Notes under the pieces: model-generated | Databases searched by the model: none | Told to the model about the DNA's origin: nothing | Seen by the model: the letters and a program-made list of their open reading frames with translations, nothing else | In this document: in pieces, positions 24,151-33,500 of the stretch | Numbering within the stretch: the stretch's first letter is position 1 | Layout of the letters: every line of letters starts with the position of its first letter | Assembly (NCBI RefSeq): GCF_008312835.1 | Contig: NZ_VSKS01000021.1 | Coordinates: forward strand, 62,001-126,000 | Reading direction: 5' to 3' | DNA length: 64,000 nt | From: Streptomyces marokkonensis | GTDB lineage: Bacteria > Actinomycetota > Actinomycetes > Streptomycetales > Streptomycetaceae | Program-made: the position numbers and the translations under genes

Positions 24151-26474
24151 CACGCCTCCCCGGTGCCGGTGACGGTCAGGTCGACGGCCACGAAACGGAG
24201 TTCGGAGGTGTAGCGGTGCCCGTCGGCGTCGGTGAGCCAGGCCTGCTCGGGCGTGGGCAGCATCTCGCTGACCTTCAGGCGGGCCCCGGGGTCCTTGCGG
24301 GCGAGCCGGCGGGCCGCCTTGGCGAGAATGGTGACGTACACGGGACTGTCGAAGTCGACGTAGAACGGGCGGGGTTCGGCCGGGGAGACGACGAACACGA
24401 AGCGGGGCAGGTCGTGGCGGCGCCGCCAGTGCCGGGCGCGGACGAACCGGGCGGCCTCGCTCTTCTCGTCGGCGAAGTCGACCTCCCCGACGGGCAGTCG
24501 CCAGGTCTCCCGGGCCACGGTCATGCGGCCGATGGTGACGCGCGGGGTGTGCTCGCCCTCGGGGCGGAGGGTGAAGCGGTCCATGACGCGCTGGGTGAGC
24601 GTGTTGGCGTAGGCGTCGAGGACGTCGTGGACGGTGCCGTCGGGCAGGACGGCCGTCAGGCGGCCGTCCCGGTCCTCGACGCGGACGTCCGCGCTCGGCA
24701 CCGAGTTCGGGCGGTACGGGTCGCCGGTCTGGTCGACCAGGGTGACGAAGTGGTCCTCGGGCCGGTCCAGGGAGGGCCGGCTGCGGGTGGACCACTTCAG
24801 GGGGAGCTCCTTGGGCAGCGTGGGCAGCAGTCGGGGCGCGGGGAAGTCGCGGGTGGTCTCGGCGACGAGCCGGTCGCGGTCGGGGTGCTGGTGGACGAAG
24901 AGGGAGGCGCCCATCGTGTTGAGCGCGCAGTGCATCTCGCCGAGGACGAGGTCGACGTCGCCGCGGGCGAGGGCGTCCGCGTTCTCGGCGACGACCAGGA
25001 CGTCGGGGCTGATGTAGCGGGCGAGGGACCAGCCGTCGCCGGGCTCGTCGAACTCGCGCCGTACGCGGTCGGCCAGCTCCGCCGTGGTCAGGCGGACGCG
25101 GCGGGCGTCCGGCGGGAGGTCGAGGATCCGGGCCCACTTGGCGCGCAGTTCGGCCTGCGCGGCGTCGATCAGGTCGCCGGCGTCGGGGTGCGGGGAGGGC
25201 AGGGTGTGCATCCACAGGGTGGCGAGGTCCACCGGCGCGCCGTCGGCGCTCAGGCGGGCGTGGACGGTCCGCAGGCGGGCGCGGACGGCGTCGGCGAAGC
25301 GGTTCGTCATCCACCGCGCCGCCGTCAGGCACAACTGGAGGGGCTCCAGGTGCTCCAGCAGGGCGGGGCCGGCCGTGGCGGTGGCGGACCGCCGGGCGTC
25401 GGAGTACACCAGCCCGCGGCAGGGGGCGGTGCGCGCGCCCTTGGCGCGCTGGGCCTCGCTGTCGGTGAGGGCGGCGAAGTCGGCCTCCAGGGCGCCGATC
25501 GCGGCGGTCAGCGCGGCGGCGTCGGTGCCCGCGGCGCGTACGGCGTCCCGGCCGCGCTCCAGCACGGCGAGCTTGGCCAGGGCCCGGTCGCGGGCGGCCT
25601 CGTCGGGGACGCGCTCGAGGATCCGGCGCAGGGCCAGGTCGGGGTGGGTGGCGGCGGGGACCTCCAGGCGCCGGGCCACCCAGCGCCGGCGGACCAGTTC
25701 CCCCACGGTGCCGGCGACCTCGTCGGGATCCAGATCGAGCTCGGCGGCGATGGCGGCCGTGTGCCGGGTGCCGTCGCAGAGCCGCAGGACGGCCTGCTGG
25801 AGCTCCCCGACGGGCTGGGCGGGCCGCCCCGGGACCCGTACCCCGCCGTCCTCGCAGCGCACGAAGGACATCCGGCGCGGCGGGATCCACCGCATCAGCT
25901 CGTCGTCCTCGGCGAGCACCTTGGCCAGGGCGTCGACGGCCCAGCCGGAGAAGTAGACCTCCTGCGCGGCGAGGAAGCCGCGGCCGGCGTCCACGGTGAC
26001 GGCGTGCGGCGCCGACGCGTCCCAGCGGCCCCAGCCGACGGGGCCGAAGAAGCCGATGGTGTCGTTCTTCACGCAGAACCGCTGCCAGTAGTGGGCGACC
26101 AGCTCCTCGCGCTGCCGGGGCATGCTGCTGCGCTTGTCCACGCCCGGCGTCCAGCGCAGGAACGGCGCGATGCCGGTGCGCAGCACGGCCGGGTTCTGCC
26201 AGGCGAGGGCCGCCTGGAAGCGGGGCCGGCCGGCGATGCGCTGGAGGTGGCGGGCGGTCTCCACGGCAGCCGTCGACAGCTCCTCGGTGAAGGCCTCCCA
26301 CTCGGGTCCGGACAGGCCGGTGCCGGGGCCGAACTTGTCGGCGGCCTCGGCCAGTCCGGGCGGGGCCAGGCGCAGCACGCCGTCGGCGGGGAAGCCGGGG
26401 CCGCGCAGCGCGAACTCCTCCCAGAGCCGCCAGCCTCCGCCCGGTAGCAGGACCGGTGCGTGCTCGTCCGACAT
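24150..26474 (-). CDS. LanB-like dehydratase/PEARL-type protein, glutamylation domain only (copy 2)
   Basis: Protein of 774 residues, paralogue of the 18868 gene and first in the operon. It has the same FALRGPGFP start, the same KNDTIGFFGPVGWG segment in place of RxTPFGLF, and the same C-terminal EMLPTPEQAW...RYTSELRF block. It also lacks an elimination domain. Residues 101-153 are identical to residues 98-150 of copy 1 while most other parts differ clearly. Start and AAGGAG ribosome site are clear (26474). By family it should use an aminoacyl-tRNA to acylate Ser/Thr or a peptide end; by context it may act on a carrier-bound residue or on the small peptide encoded at 33704. No proof of either. 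Confidence 0.86.
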   Translation of the reverse strand: MSDEHAPVLLPGGGWRLWEEFALRGPGFPADGVLRLAPPGLAEAADKFGPGTGLSGPEWEAFTEELSTAAVETARHLQRIAGRPRFQAALAWQNPAVLRTGIAPFLRWTPGVDKRSSMPRQREELVAHYWQRFCVKNDTIGFFGPVGWGRWDASAPHAVTVDAGRGFLAAQEVYFSGWAVDALAKVLAEDDELMRWIPPRRMSFVRCEDGGVRVPGRPAQPVGELQQAVLRLCDGTRHTAAIAAELDLDPDEVAGTVGELVRRRWVARRLEVPAATHPDLALRRILERVPDEAARDRALAKLAVLERGRDAVRAAGTDAAALTAAIGALEADFAALTDSEAQRAKGARTAPCRGLVYSDARRSATATAGPALLEHLEPLQLCLTAARWMTNRFADAVRARLRTVHARLSADGAPVDLATLWMHTLPSPHPDAGDLIDAAQAELRAKWARILDLPPDARRVRLTTAELADRVRREFDEPGDGWSLARYISPDVLVVAENADALARGDVDLVLGEMHCALNTMGASLFVHQHPDRDRLVAETTRDFPAPRLLPTLPKELPLKWSTRSRPSLDRPEDHFVTLVDQTGDPYRPNSVPSADVRVEDRDGRLTAVLPDGTVHDVLDAYANTLTQRVMDRFTLRPEGEHTPRVTIGRMTVARETWRLPVGEVDFADEKSEAARFVRARHWRRRHDLPRFVFVVSPAEPRPFYVDFDSPVYVTILAKAARRLARKDPGARLKVSEMLPTPEQAWLTDADGHRYTSELRFVAVDLTVTGTGEA

Positions 26475-26735
26475 CACGTGCTCCTTCCGGAAAAGGGGGT
26501 GCCGCGGGAAGGCCGCACGGCTCTCGGCCGGGCGGTGGCCGCCGCCGGGACGCCGGGCTCCCCGGCAGGACAGCACCGTCCCGCGCCGGGGCGGCACGGC
26601 ACCAGAGAAGATCCGGCAGCAACGCGCGCCGCGGGCTCGGCGCGTTCGTCCCTGCCCGGGGCGGGCGGGCGCCCGGCACGCTGTCGGCGTCGGCCCCGAC
26701 CTGCGGCCGGCCCCACCACCTGCGGGAGGTTCACC
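26475..26735. promoter_or_regulatory. Divergent promoter region of the two loading operons
   Basis: The 261 bases between the second LanB-like gene (minus) and the MbtH gene (plus) must contain both promoters. The sequence is GC-rich throughout. I found no convincing -10/-35 pair or palindrome. Confidence 0.4.
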
Positions 26736-26987
26736 ATGACGCAACCCGACCCCACGACCGGCGCGGGCGCCGGCGAGGCCCGTCCGGCCACCGACGAGGT
26801 CTACCTCGTGGTGCGCAACGACGAGGAGCAGTACTCGATCTGGCGGGCGGACCGCGAGGTGCCCGCCGGCTGGCACCCGGAGGGCAGGCGGGGCAGCCGG
26901 CAGGAGTGCCTGGACCACATCGGCGAGATCTGGACGGACATGCGCCCGCTCAGCCTGCGCCGCCGGCTGGCCGGGGCAGATGCCTGA
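26736..26987 (+). CDS. MbtH-like protein
   Basis: Small NRPS accessory protein of 83 residues that binds adenylation domains and aids their folding and activity. The family signature is complete: NDEEQYSIW with W36, VPAGW with W46, then CLDHIGEIWTDMRPLSL with W66. The first 20 residues are a flexible extension. The ATG at 26736 follows GGGAGG. The phosphopantetheinyl transferase gene overlaps its end by eight bases. It is the only MbtH in the window, so it probably serves the stand-alone A enzyme and the two NRPSs. Confidence 0.95.
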   Translation: MTQPDPTTGAGAGEARPATDEVYLVVRNDEEQYSIWRADREVPAGWHPEGRRGSRQECLDHIGEIWTDMRPLSLRRRLAGADA

Positions 26988-27759
26988 GCCACGGGCGGGC
27001 CGGCTCCTGGACCCGTCGGCGCACGCCCCGCCGCCGACGCCGTCCGGGCTGCTGTGTCCGGCCGTGCTTGACCTGTCCGGGCTGCGGCACCGGAGGCGGA
27101 CGCCGGGCCCGCGGGTCCTGCGGGGGCCGCTGGAGCTGTACCTGGCCCATGTCGGAGCCCAGGACGAGCGTGCGCTGCGGGACGCGCGGGAACTGCTGGA
27201 CGCGGAGGAACGGGCCCGGGCCCGCGCGTTCCGGCACGACCGTGACCGGGCCGCGTACGTCGTCGCGCACGCGGCACTGCGCGACGTGCTGAGCGTGCTG
27301 CTCGGCGTGCGCGCCGAGGCGCTGCCGCTGGCGCGGGAGCCGTGCGCCGGCTGCGGCGGGCCGCACGGACGGCCGGTCCTGCGCACGCCGGGTGTGCACT
27401 TCTCCCTGTCGCACAGCGGGGACCTGGTGCTGGTGGCACTCGCCCCCGCACCGGTCGGCGTCGACGTGGAGGGTCTGGCGACGAACCGGGCGGTGCTCGG
27501 TGCCCAGTCGGCCCTGCACCCGGCGGAGGCGGACGAGCTGGCGCTGCTGCCCGCGCACGGGCGTCCGGCCGCGTTCACCCGGGCCTGGGTGCGCAAGGAG
27601 GCCTACCTGAAGGGCCTGGGCACGGGTCTGGTGCGCGATCCGGCGCTGGACTACGTCGGCACCGGGCCGCTGCCGACCTCCCCGGCAGCGGGGTGGAGCG
27701 TGCGGGACGTCCTGGTCCCGGCGGGGTACGCGGCGGCGGTGGCCCTGCGGACGCCCTGA
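26980..27759 (+). CDS. Sfp-type 4'-phosphopantetheinyl transferase
   Basis: Enzyme of 259 residues that moves phosphopantetheine from CoA to the serine of carrier domains. Motifs: FSLSHSGDLVLVALA, then VGVDVEG (magnesium ligands D and E), then FTRAWVRKEAYLKGLGTGL (W-x-x-K-E-A). A Cys/Gly-rich segment (EPCAGCGGPHG) precedes the core, as in other actinobacterial Sfp proteins. It starts inside the end of the MbtH gene. It would activate the free carrier protein and the four carrier domains of the two NRPSs. A strong terminator follows. Confidence 0.94.
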   Translation: MPEPRAGRLLDPSAHAPPPTPSGLLCPAVLDLSGLRHRRRTPGPRVLRGPLELYLAHVGAQDERALRDARELLDAEERARARAFRHDRDRAAYVVAHAALRDVLSVLLGVRAEALPLAREPCAGCGGPHGRPVLRTPGVHFSLSHSGDLVLVALAPAPVGVDVEGLATNRAVLGAQSALHPAEADELALLPAHGRPAAFTRAWVRKEAYLKGLGTGLVRDPALDYVGTGPLPTSPAAGWSVRDVLVPAGYAAAVALRTP

Positions 27760-27777
27760 GGGCGTACGGGCGAACGA

Positions 27778-27810
27778 GGCGGGGACCGGTCCGGTGGACC
27801 GGTCCCCGCC
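27778..27810 (+). terminator. Strong hairpin terminator after the PPTase gene
   Basis: Perfect 15-base stem (27778-27792 with 27796-27810) and loop GGT, 18 bases after the stop. It closes the MbtH-PPTase operon. Confidence 0.8.
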
Positions 27811-27920
27811 GTCGTGCCGCGGCGCCCTCGCGCGGTCCGGTGCCCCGGGAGGCGCCGGGACGTGACGCCTTCACCAATGACTCACCACCGCACAGGAGTT
27901 GACACGCTACGATCACCGGC

Positions 27921-28661
27921 GTGACCGCTCCGGAACCGACCATCGTCGCCACCTCCGGAGGTCATCGCGTCGGCGCACGCACCCGGGTCCTCTTCGACGC
28001 CCTGGTCCACCACGCGGTCGATCTCTCCGGTGTGCACGGCAGACGCCCCCGCGTCCTCTACCTGGGCACGGCGGTGGGCGACGCCGAGCACGTCACGGCG
28101 CGGGTGGGCGAGGCCGCCCGGGTGGCGGGCTTCGACCTCACCCCGCTCCACCTCTTCCCGATGCCGAACGTGGAGGACGTCGAGGGCACGGTGCTCGGCC
28201 ACGACGTGGTCTGGGTGATGGGCGGCTCGGTGGCCAACCTGCTCGCCGTGTGGCGGGCGCACCGGCTGGACGAGATCCTGCGGCGCGCCTGGCGCGCCGG
28301 CGTGGTGCTCGCCGGGGTGAGCGCGGGTTCCCTCTGCTGGTACGAGGGCGGCACCACGGACTCCTTCGGTCCCGAACTCCGCCCGGTCACCAACGGGCTG
28401 GGGCTGCTGCCGTACGGCAACGGGGTGCACTACGACAGCGACGGGGGCCGGCGCCCGCTGACCCACCGGCTGGTCGCCGAGGGCGTCTTCGGGGCGGCGC
28501 ACTGCACCGACGACGGCGTGGGGCTGGTCTACCGCGGCACCGAGCTGGTCGAGGCGGTGGCGGAGCAGCGGGGCAAGGGCGCCTACGTGGTGTTCCGGGA
28601 CGGCGACCGGGCCGTGGAGGAGCGGATCGAGCCGCGGCTGCTGCCCGCGCCCCCCGGCTGA
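27921..28661 (+). CDS. Peptidase E / cyanophycinase-like S51 peptidase
   Basis: Soluble protein of 246 residues of the S51 serine peptidase family (alpha-aspartyl dipeptidase, cyanophycinase-like). The nucleophile is the Ser in GVSAGSLCWYEGG, the family hallmark. VWVMGGSVANLLAVW is the typical GG loop, and NGLGLLPYGNGVHYD follows as in peptidase E. The start is GTG at 27921; a TACGAT close in front suggests a leaderless or near-leaderless transcript. It lies between the PPTase gene and the LuxR pair. It may be a general housekeeping dipeptidase or could trim a peptide made by the cluster; nothing in the sequence decides. Confidence 0.87.
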   Translation: MTAPEPTIVATSGGHRVGARTRVLFDALVHHAVDLSGVHGRRPRVLYLGTAVGDAEHVTARVGEAARVAGFDLTPLHLFPMPNVEDVEGTVLGHDVVWVMGGSVANLLAVWRAHRLDEILRRAWRAGVVLAGVSAGSLCWYEGGTTDSFGPELRPVTNGLGLLPYGNGVHYDSDGGRRPLTHRLVAEGVFGAAHCTDDGVGLVYRGTELVEAVAEQRGKGAYVVFRDGDRAVEERIEPRLLPAPPG

Positions 28662-28706
28662 CGGGCGCCGCGAGGCGCGGCCGGCCGGCCGCGGGAGCGG
28701 GAGGCG

Positions 28707-28732
28707 TCCGCGGCCGGCCGCACGGCCGCGGA
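28707..28732. terminator. Bidirectional hairpin terminator
   Basis: Ten-base stem TCCGCGGCCG (28707-28716) with CGGCCGCGGA (28723-28732) and six-base loop, between the convergent peptidase E and LuxR genes. Confidence 0.65.
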
Positions 28733-29365
28733 TCACACCAGGCCGTGGCGCACGGCGTGGGCGACGGCGTGGGCCCTGTTGCGGGCCTGCAGCCGGGCCA
28801 TGATCTCGTAGATGACGTTCTTGACGGTGTGTTCGGAACAGCACAGCAGCAGGGCGATCTCCGCGTTGCCGTGGCCCTCGGCCATGAGGCGCAGCACCGA
28901 GGCCTGACGTGTGGTCAGGGCGGGCCGGACGGCGCCGTCCGCCGGGTCCTCGGGCCGCGGCCGGCCGGCCAGCAGGTGGGAGAGCTCCGGGTAGGGAATG
29001 CTCGGGTGCGGGTGGGCCGCGCGGCGCACCGCCGCCACCAGGTTCTCCCCGGTGAGGTCGGCGGCCCGCAGGACGACCGCCCCGGCCCGCAGGGCGAGCC
29101 GCAGGTCCGTCCGGCCGACGGTGTCGCACACGAGGACCAGGGGACCGGTGTCCCGCCGGCCGCGCAGGGCCCGGGCGGCGTCGGTGGTGGCGACGACGGT
29201 GACGGCCCCGGGCCCGCCGTGCTCCGGCGCGCAGGCCAGCCCGGCGCGGCGGGCCACGCAGCGGACGCGGTCCGCGCCGGGCGAGGGCACGATGCGCAGG
29301 ACGACGGGCGCGGGCGCGGGACCGGCACCGGGCACCGGGGGCGCGGCGGTCAGGGTCGCGGTCAC
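28733..29365 (-). CDS. LuxR-family regulator (tandem copy 2)
   Basis: Protein of 210 residues. A C-terminal LuxR helix-turn-helix (about 145-205, TTRQASVLRLMAEGHGNAEIALLLCCSEHTVKNVIYEI) follows a degenerate response-regulator-like N-terminal part without a clear phosphoacceptor. The ATG overlaps the stop of the preceding LuxR gene (ATGA), so the two are made together. Both end in RNRAHAVAxAxRxGL. The pair diverges from the LanM gene and probably regulates it or the NRPS operons, alone or as a heterodimer. Confidence 0.85.
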   Translation of the reverse strand: MTATLTAAPPVPGAGPAPAPVVLRIVPSPGADRVRCVARRAGLACAPEHGGPGAVTVVATTDAARALRGRRDTGPLVLVCDTVGRTDLRLALRAGAVVLRAADLTGENLVAAVRRAAHPHPSIPYPELSHLLAGRPRPEDPADGAVRPALTTRQASVLRLMAEGHGNAEIALLLCCSEHTVKNVIYEIMARLQARNRAHAVAHAVRHGLV

Positions 29366-29973
29366 AGCAGGCCCGCCCGGAGCGCGTAGGCGACCGCGTG
29401 GGCGCGGTTGCGCAGCCGGAACCGCTGGGTGATGTCGTGGACCACGGTGGTCACGGTGCGCGGCGAGTAGGCGAGCCGCCTGGCGATCTCGGCCGTCTCG
29501 TGGCCGTCGGCGAGCAGCCGCAGCACCGAGCGTTCCCGGTCCGACAGCATGCCGTCGGTCCAGCCCCCGGCGGCGTGCCGGACGTCGGCCGGGCGGTCCA
29601 GGAGCTGTTCGAGCAGGTGGGGCGGCAGGGTGCAGTCGTCGCGGGAGGCGGCCAGCACCGCGTGGGCGAGGCGGGCCGCGTCGGCGTCCCGGCGCGGCAG
29701 CAGGCCGCGGGCACCGGCGGCCAGGGCGTGCAGGACGTCGCCGGAGGCGAGGGAACCCGCCACCAGGACGACGGCGGGGCTGTGCCGCAGGGCGCGGGTG
29801 GCGCGCACCATGTCGAGTTCGGCCGGTCCGGGGCGGTCCACGGTGAGGACGGCGACCCGCGCGTCCACGGGCTCACACACGGTCAGGTCCGGGCAGGCCA
29901 GCAGGGTGGTGCGCGTGCCGGCCTCCAGTACCGGGTCGAGGGCGACCACGCCGACGGTTACGGGTGCTCCCAT
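29362..29973 (-). CDS. LuxR-family regulator (tandem copy 1)
   Basis: Protein of 203 residues, first gene of the LuxR pair. The N-terminal half resembles a receiver domain (VTVGVVALDPVLEAGTRTTLL, then VAVLTVDRPGP), but by alignment the usual phosphoacceptor Asp is replaced by Thr. It is thus an atypical, probably phosphorylation-independent regulator. The LuxR helix-turn-helix is at about 138-200 (SDRERSVLRLLADGHETAEIARRLAYSPRTVTTVVHD). AGGAG sits seven bases ahead of the ATG. It shares a 532-base intergenic region with the LanM gene. Confidence 0.85.
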   Translation of the reverse strand: MGAPVTVGVVALDPVLEAGTRTTLLACPDLTVCEPVDARVAVLTVDRPGPAELDMVRATRALRHSPAVVLVAGSLASGDVLHALAAGARGLLPRRDADAARLAHAVLAASRDDCTLPPHLLEQLLDRPADVRHAAGGWTDGMLSDRERSVLRLLADGHETAEIARRLAYSPRTVTTVVHDITQRFRLRNRAHAVAYALRAGLL

Positions 29974-30505
29974 CTGCTACTCCTAGGAAGTTCGTCCGCC
30001 CGGTCGTGCGCGCTCCGGGTCGGTTCTGCGGTGGGGACTGCGCACCACCGTGCCGTGGGCGGGGTGCCCCGGCATCGGTAACCGGTCCCCACCTTTCCGG
30101 CCGCCGGGGCCGCCCCCGTCGGCGTCCGCTCCCCGGCGACCGCCCCGCCGCCCGTCGCACGGCGGCCGGCGGCGGGCCGGCGCGGCGGCGGTGAACTGCG
30201 AGTGGGGTCCGGGGGCCGGTGCGGGGGAGGGCGGGAGCGGGCCATGGGGGTCCGTGTCCCCGAAGAGCGGGGCGCGGAGGGGTCCGGCGCACACGCCGCG
30301 GGCGGGCACAAGGGCCGAACGCGCAGAACGGCGTGTCCCCGTGGCGCCTCGTCACCCATGTGCGCCGAGCCGGTGACCTCACCGCCGACCTGCGGCTTTC
30401 GCTGATCGGGGTGCGGTTCGGCGTGCTCGGTGCGGCGGGGCGGCGCAGAATATGGGGGACGCTTACCCATGTGGGTGGCCGCGGGGGTCTGCGACCTTCG
30501 TTCTC
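29974..30505. promoter_or_regulatory. Long intergenic region before the LanM gene
   Basis: No gene is apparent in these 532 bases. Near the LanM side two elements occur twice: GCGCAGAA at 30321 and 30443, and ACCCATGTG at 30354 and 30465. A palindrome GGTGACCTCACC lies at 30372-30383. The AT-rich GAATATG at 30448 could be a -10. These are candidate sites for the LuxR-type regulators encoded on both sides. The left 350 bases hold nothing I recognise. Confidence 0.4.
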
Positions 30506-33500
30506 GTGACTGAGACCGCCAGCCTCCCGACTTCCCGGAACACCGGCCTCCCGCCCTCGTGGTGGGCCCCGGCGCTGTCCCTCGCGGAACGGCTCGCCGC
30601 CCCCGGCCTGCCCGGGACGACCGCCGAGGCCGAAGCCGGCACCGGCCCCGCCCCGTGGGCCGTCGGGGACGCCGAAGGCTTCGCCCTGCGGCTGGCCCAT
30701 CTCGGTGTGGACCGGGCCACGGCCGAGGCGCTGGCCGCCGAGCCCGCCGGGCGGCTGGCCGCCCGGGCCGCCAAGCCCGACTGGGCGCGGTACGCCGAGG
30801 CCGTCCTGGCCGGCGCCCCCGGGGAGCCGGCGGAGCCGGTCACCCGAGGGGGCGAGGGGCCCGACGTCTTCGCCCCGGTCGTACGCCCGCTCGTCGCCGC
30901 CGCCACCGCGCGGCTGGCCGGGCTGCTGCCCGCGGACGCCGAGGCGGCCGTGTGGCGGGAGGCGTTCGCGCGGCGGCTGACGCACCAGCTGGTCCGTCAG
31001 GCGGCGCGGACCCTGGTCCACGAACTCGACACGGCGCGGCGCGGCGGACGGCTGGCCGGTGCCGGCCCGCGTGAGCGGTTCGACGCCTTCGTCGCCGCCA
31101 CGGGCACCCGGCAGGGCCTCGGCGCGCTGTTCGCCTCCCGCCCCGTACTGGCCCGGATGCTCGCGCGGACCGCGCTCGACGCGACCGCGGCCACCGCCGA
31201 GCTGGCGGCCCGTTTCGCGGCCGACCGGGAGGACCTGACCGCCGGGCTCCTCGGCCGGCGCGACCCGGGACCGCTCACCGGGGTGGATCTCGGCCGCGGG
31301 GACGCCCACGAGGGCAACCGGTCCGTCGCGGTCCTGCACTTCGCCGGCGAGCGGCTGGTCTACAAGCCGCGGCCGCTCGGCCAGCACGCCCTCCTGGACG
31401 ACCTGGTGGGCTGGCTCAACGCCAAGGTGCCCGGGCTGGACCTGCGCACCCCGCGCAGTCTGCGCCGCGAGGCGTACGGCTGGCTGGAGTTCGTCGAACA
31501 CCGCTGGTGCCGGTCGGTGACCGAGACCGACGCCTTCTACCGGCGCCAGGGCGCGCTGCTGGCCCTGCTGTACGCGGTGGACGGCGCCGACATGCACTAC
31601 GAGAACGTCATCGCCTGCGGCGACCAGCCGGTCCTGGTGGACGCCGAGACGCTGCTGCACACCGGGCTCGCGCAGTCCATGACGGCGGGCGCCGACCCGG
31701 CGGCGGACGCGCTGCAGGCCTCCGTGCACCGCACCTGTCTGCTGCCGCACCTGCTGATCGGTGAGCACGGGGCCCTGGACATCTCCGCGCTCGGCCGGTC
31801 CACCGACGGCACCTACCCGAGCGAGGGCCTGCACTGGCGGGACAGCGGCCTGGACACCATGCGGGCCGTGCGCGGACCGCTGCTCAGCCCCGCGGCGCAC
31901 AACCAGCCGCTGCCCGCCGGCCGTCTCCTGGAGGGCGCCGACCACCGGGCCGCGCTGCTGGAGGGCTTCCGGGCCGCGTACGCGGCACTCGCCGCCGACG
32001 GGCACGAACTGCTCGGCGAGGACGGCCCGTTGATGTCCGGCGCGGACCGTCCCGCCCGGCTCGTCGCCCGCTCCACCCGCCTGTACGCGACACTCCTCGA
32101 GGAGTCCGCCCACCCGTCGCTGCTCCGCGACGCGCTCGCCCGCGAGGGGGTCTTCGCGGTGCTGTGGACGGAGTCCGAGCACGACGAGGCGCGCCGCCGG
32201 CTGGCCGAGCACGAGACGGCGGCACTGTGGCGCGGTGACGTCCCGCTGTTCACGCACCGGCCGTCGGGAACCGCGGTGCGGGCCGACGACGGCACGTGGC
32301 TGCCCGGCCTGCTGCCGGTGGCGGGCGTGACCGCGGTGCGGGAGAAGATCGCCCGGATGGACGAGGTCGACTGCCACGACCAGGAGTGGATCATCGCGGC
32401 CACGATCGCGGCACGGGGTGCGGGGTCCCCGCTGGACCGGCCCCGGTCCGAACTGGCGGTGGAGCCGGTGCCGGCGGTCGCGCCCGACGCATCCCGGCTG
32501 CTCGCCGCCGCGTGCGGGATCGCCGACGAGATCGCCGCCCGCGCGGTGCGGGACGGTGGCCGGACCAACTGGCTCGGCCTGGAGCGGGTGTCCGGCCCGC
32601 ACTGGGCGGTGCTGCCGATGGGCGCCGGTCTCGCGCAGGGCTACTGCGGAGTGGCGCTGTTCCTGGCGCACACGGACGCGCTGACCGGGGCGGGCCGGTA
32701 CGCCGCCCTCGCCCGGGAGGCGATCCGCCCGCTGCCCGCCCTGCTGAAGGCCCTGGCGGACGACCCGGAACTGAGCGCGGCGGCCGGACCGGGCGCGTAC
32801 GACGGCCTCGGCGGCATCGTGTACGCGGTGCTGCGGCTGTCGGCGCTGCTCGGCCCGGAACCGGCGGACTGCCTGCCCGACGCGCTCACCGCCCTCGCGC
32901 ACGCCGCCTCCGCCTCACCGGATCCGGGGTTCGCCGGCGGCACGGCCGGAGCGCTGACCGCCGCCGTCGCCGTGCACGAGGCGACCGGCGATCCGGCGGC
33001 GCTGCGGCTGGCGTCCGCCCTGGCGGACCGGCTGCTCGACGCGGTGTCCGGCGGCGAGGGGGCCCCGCCGTCGGGGACCGCCGCCGCCGCGACCGGCCCG
33101 TCCGCCGGTTTCGCCGACGGTGCCGCGGGCATCGCCTGGGCCCTGCTCCGGTACGCGGCCCGCCGTCCCCGGGAGGCCGGCCCGCACACGGCCGCCGCCC
33201 GGATGCTGCTGCACACCGCGCTGCGGGACACCGGAGCGGCCCCCGCGGACGCGTCCTGGTCCCGCGGATCCGCCGGGGCGGCGGCCGTCGCCGCCCACCT
33301 GCCTCCCGGCCCGCCCGTCGCCGCCCGGCCGGCGGACACCGACGTGCGCCCCGACCTCAGCCTCGGGCAGGGCACACTCGGCGCGCTGGAGGCCCTGGCG
33401 GTACGGGCCGGACGGGGTGACCCGGCCGCCGCCGGAACGCTCGCCCGGCACGCCGGCCGGGCCCTCGCCCTCGTCGAGGCGCAGAGCCACCGCTGCGCCA

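Noticed and set aside
30452-30505. Earlier ATG start for the LanM gene
   Set aside because: The 18 extra codons use several A/T third bases (GCT, CCA, TGT, TCT, GTT), unlike Streptomyces coding DNA. The ATG sits within a -10-like AT-rich element.
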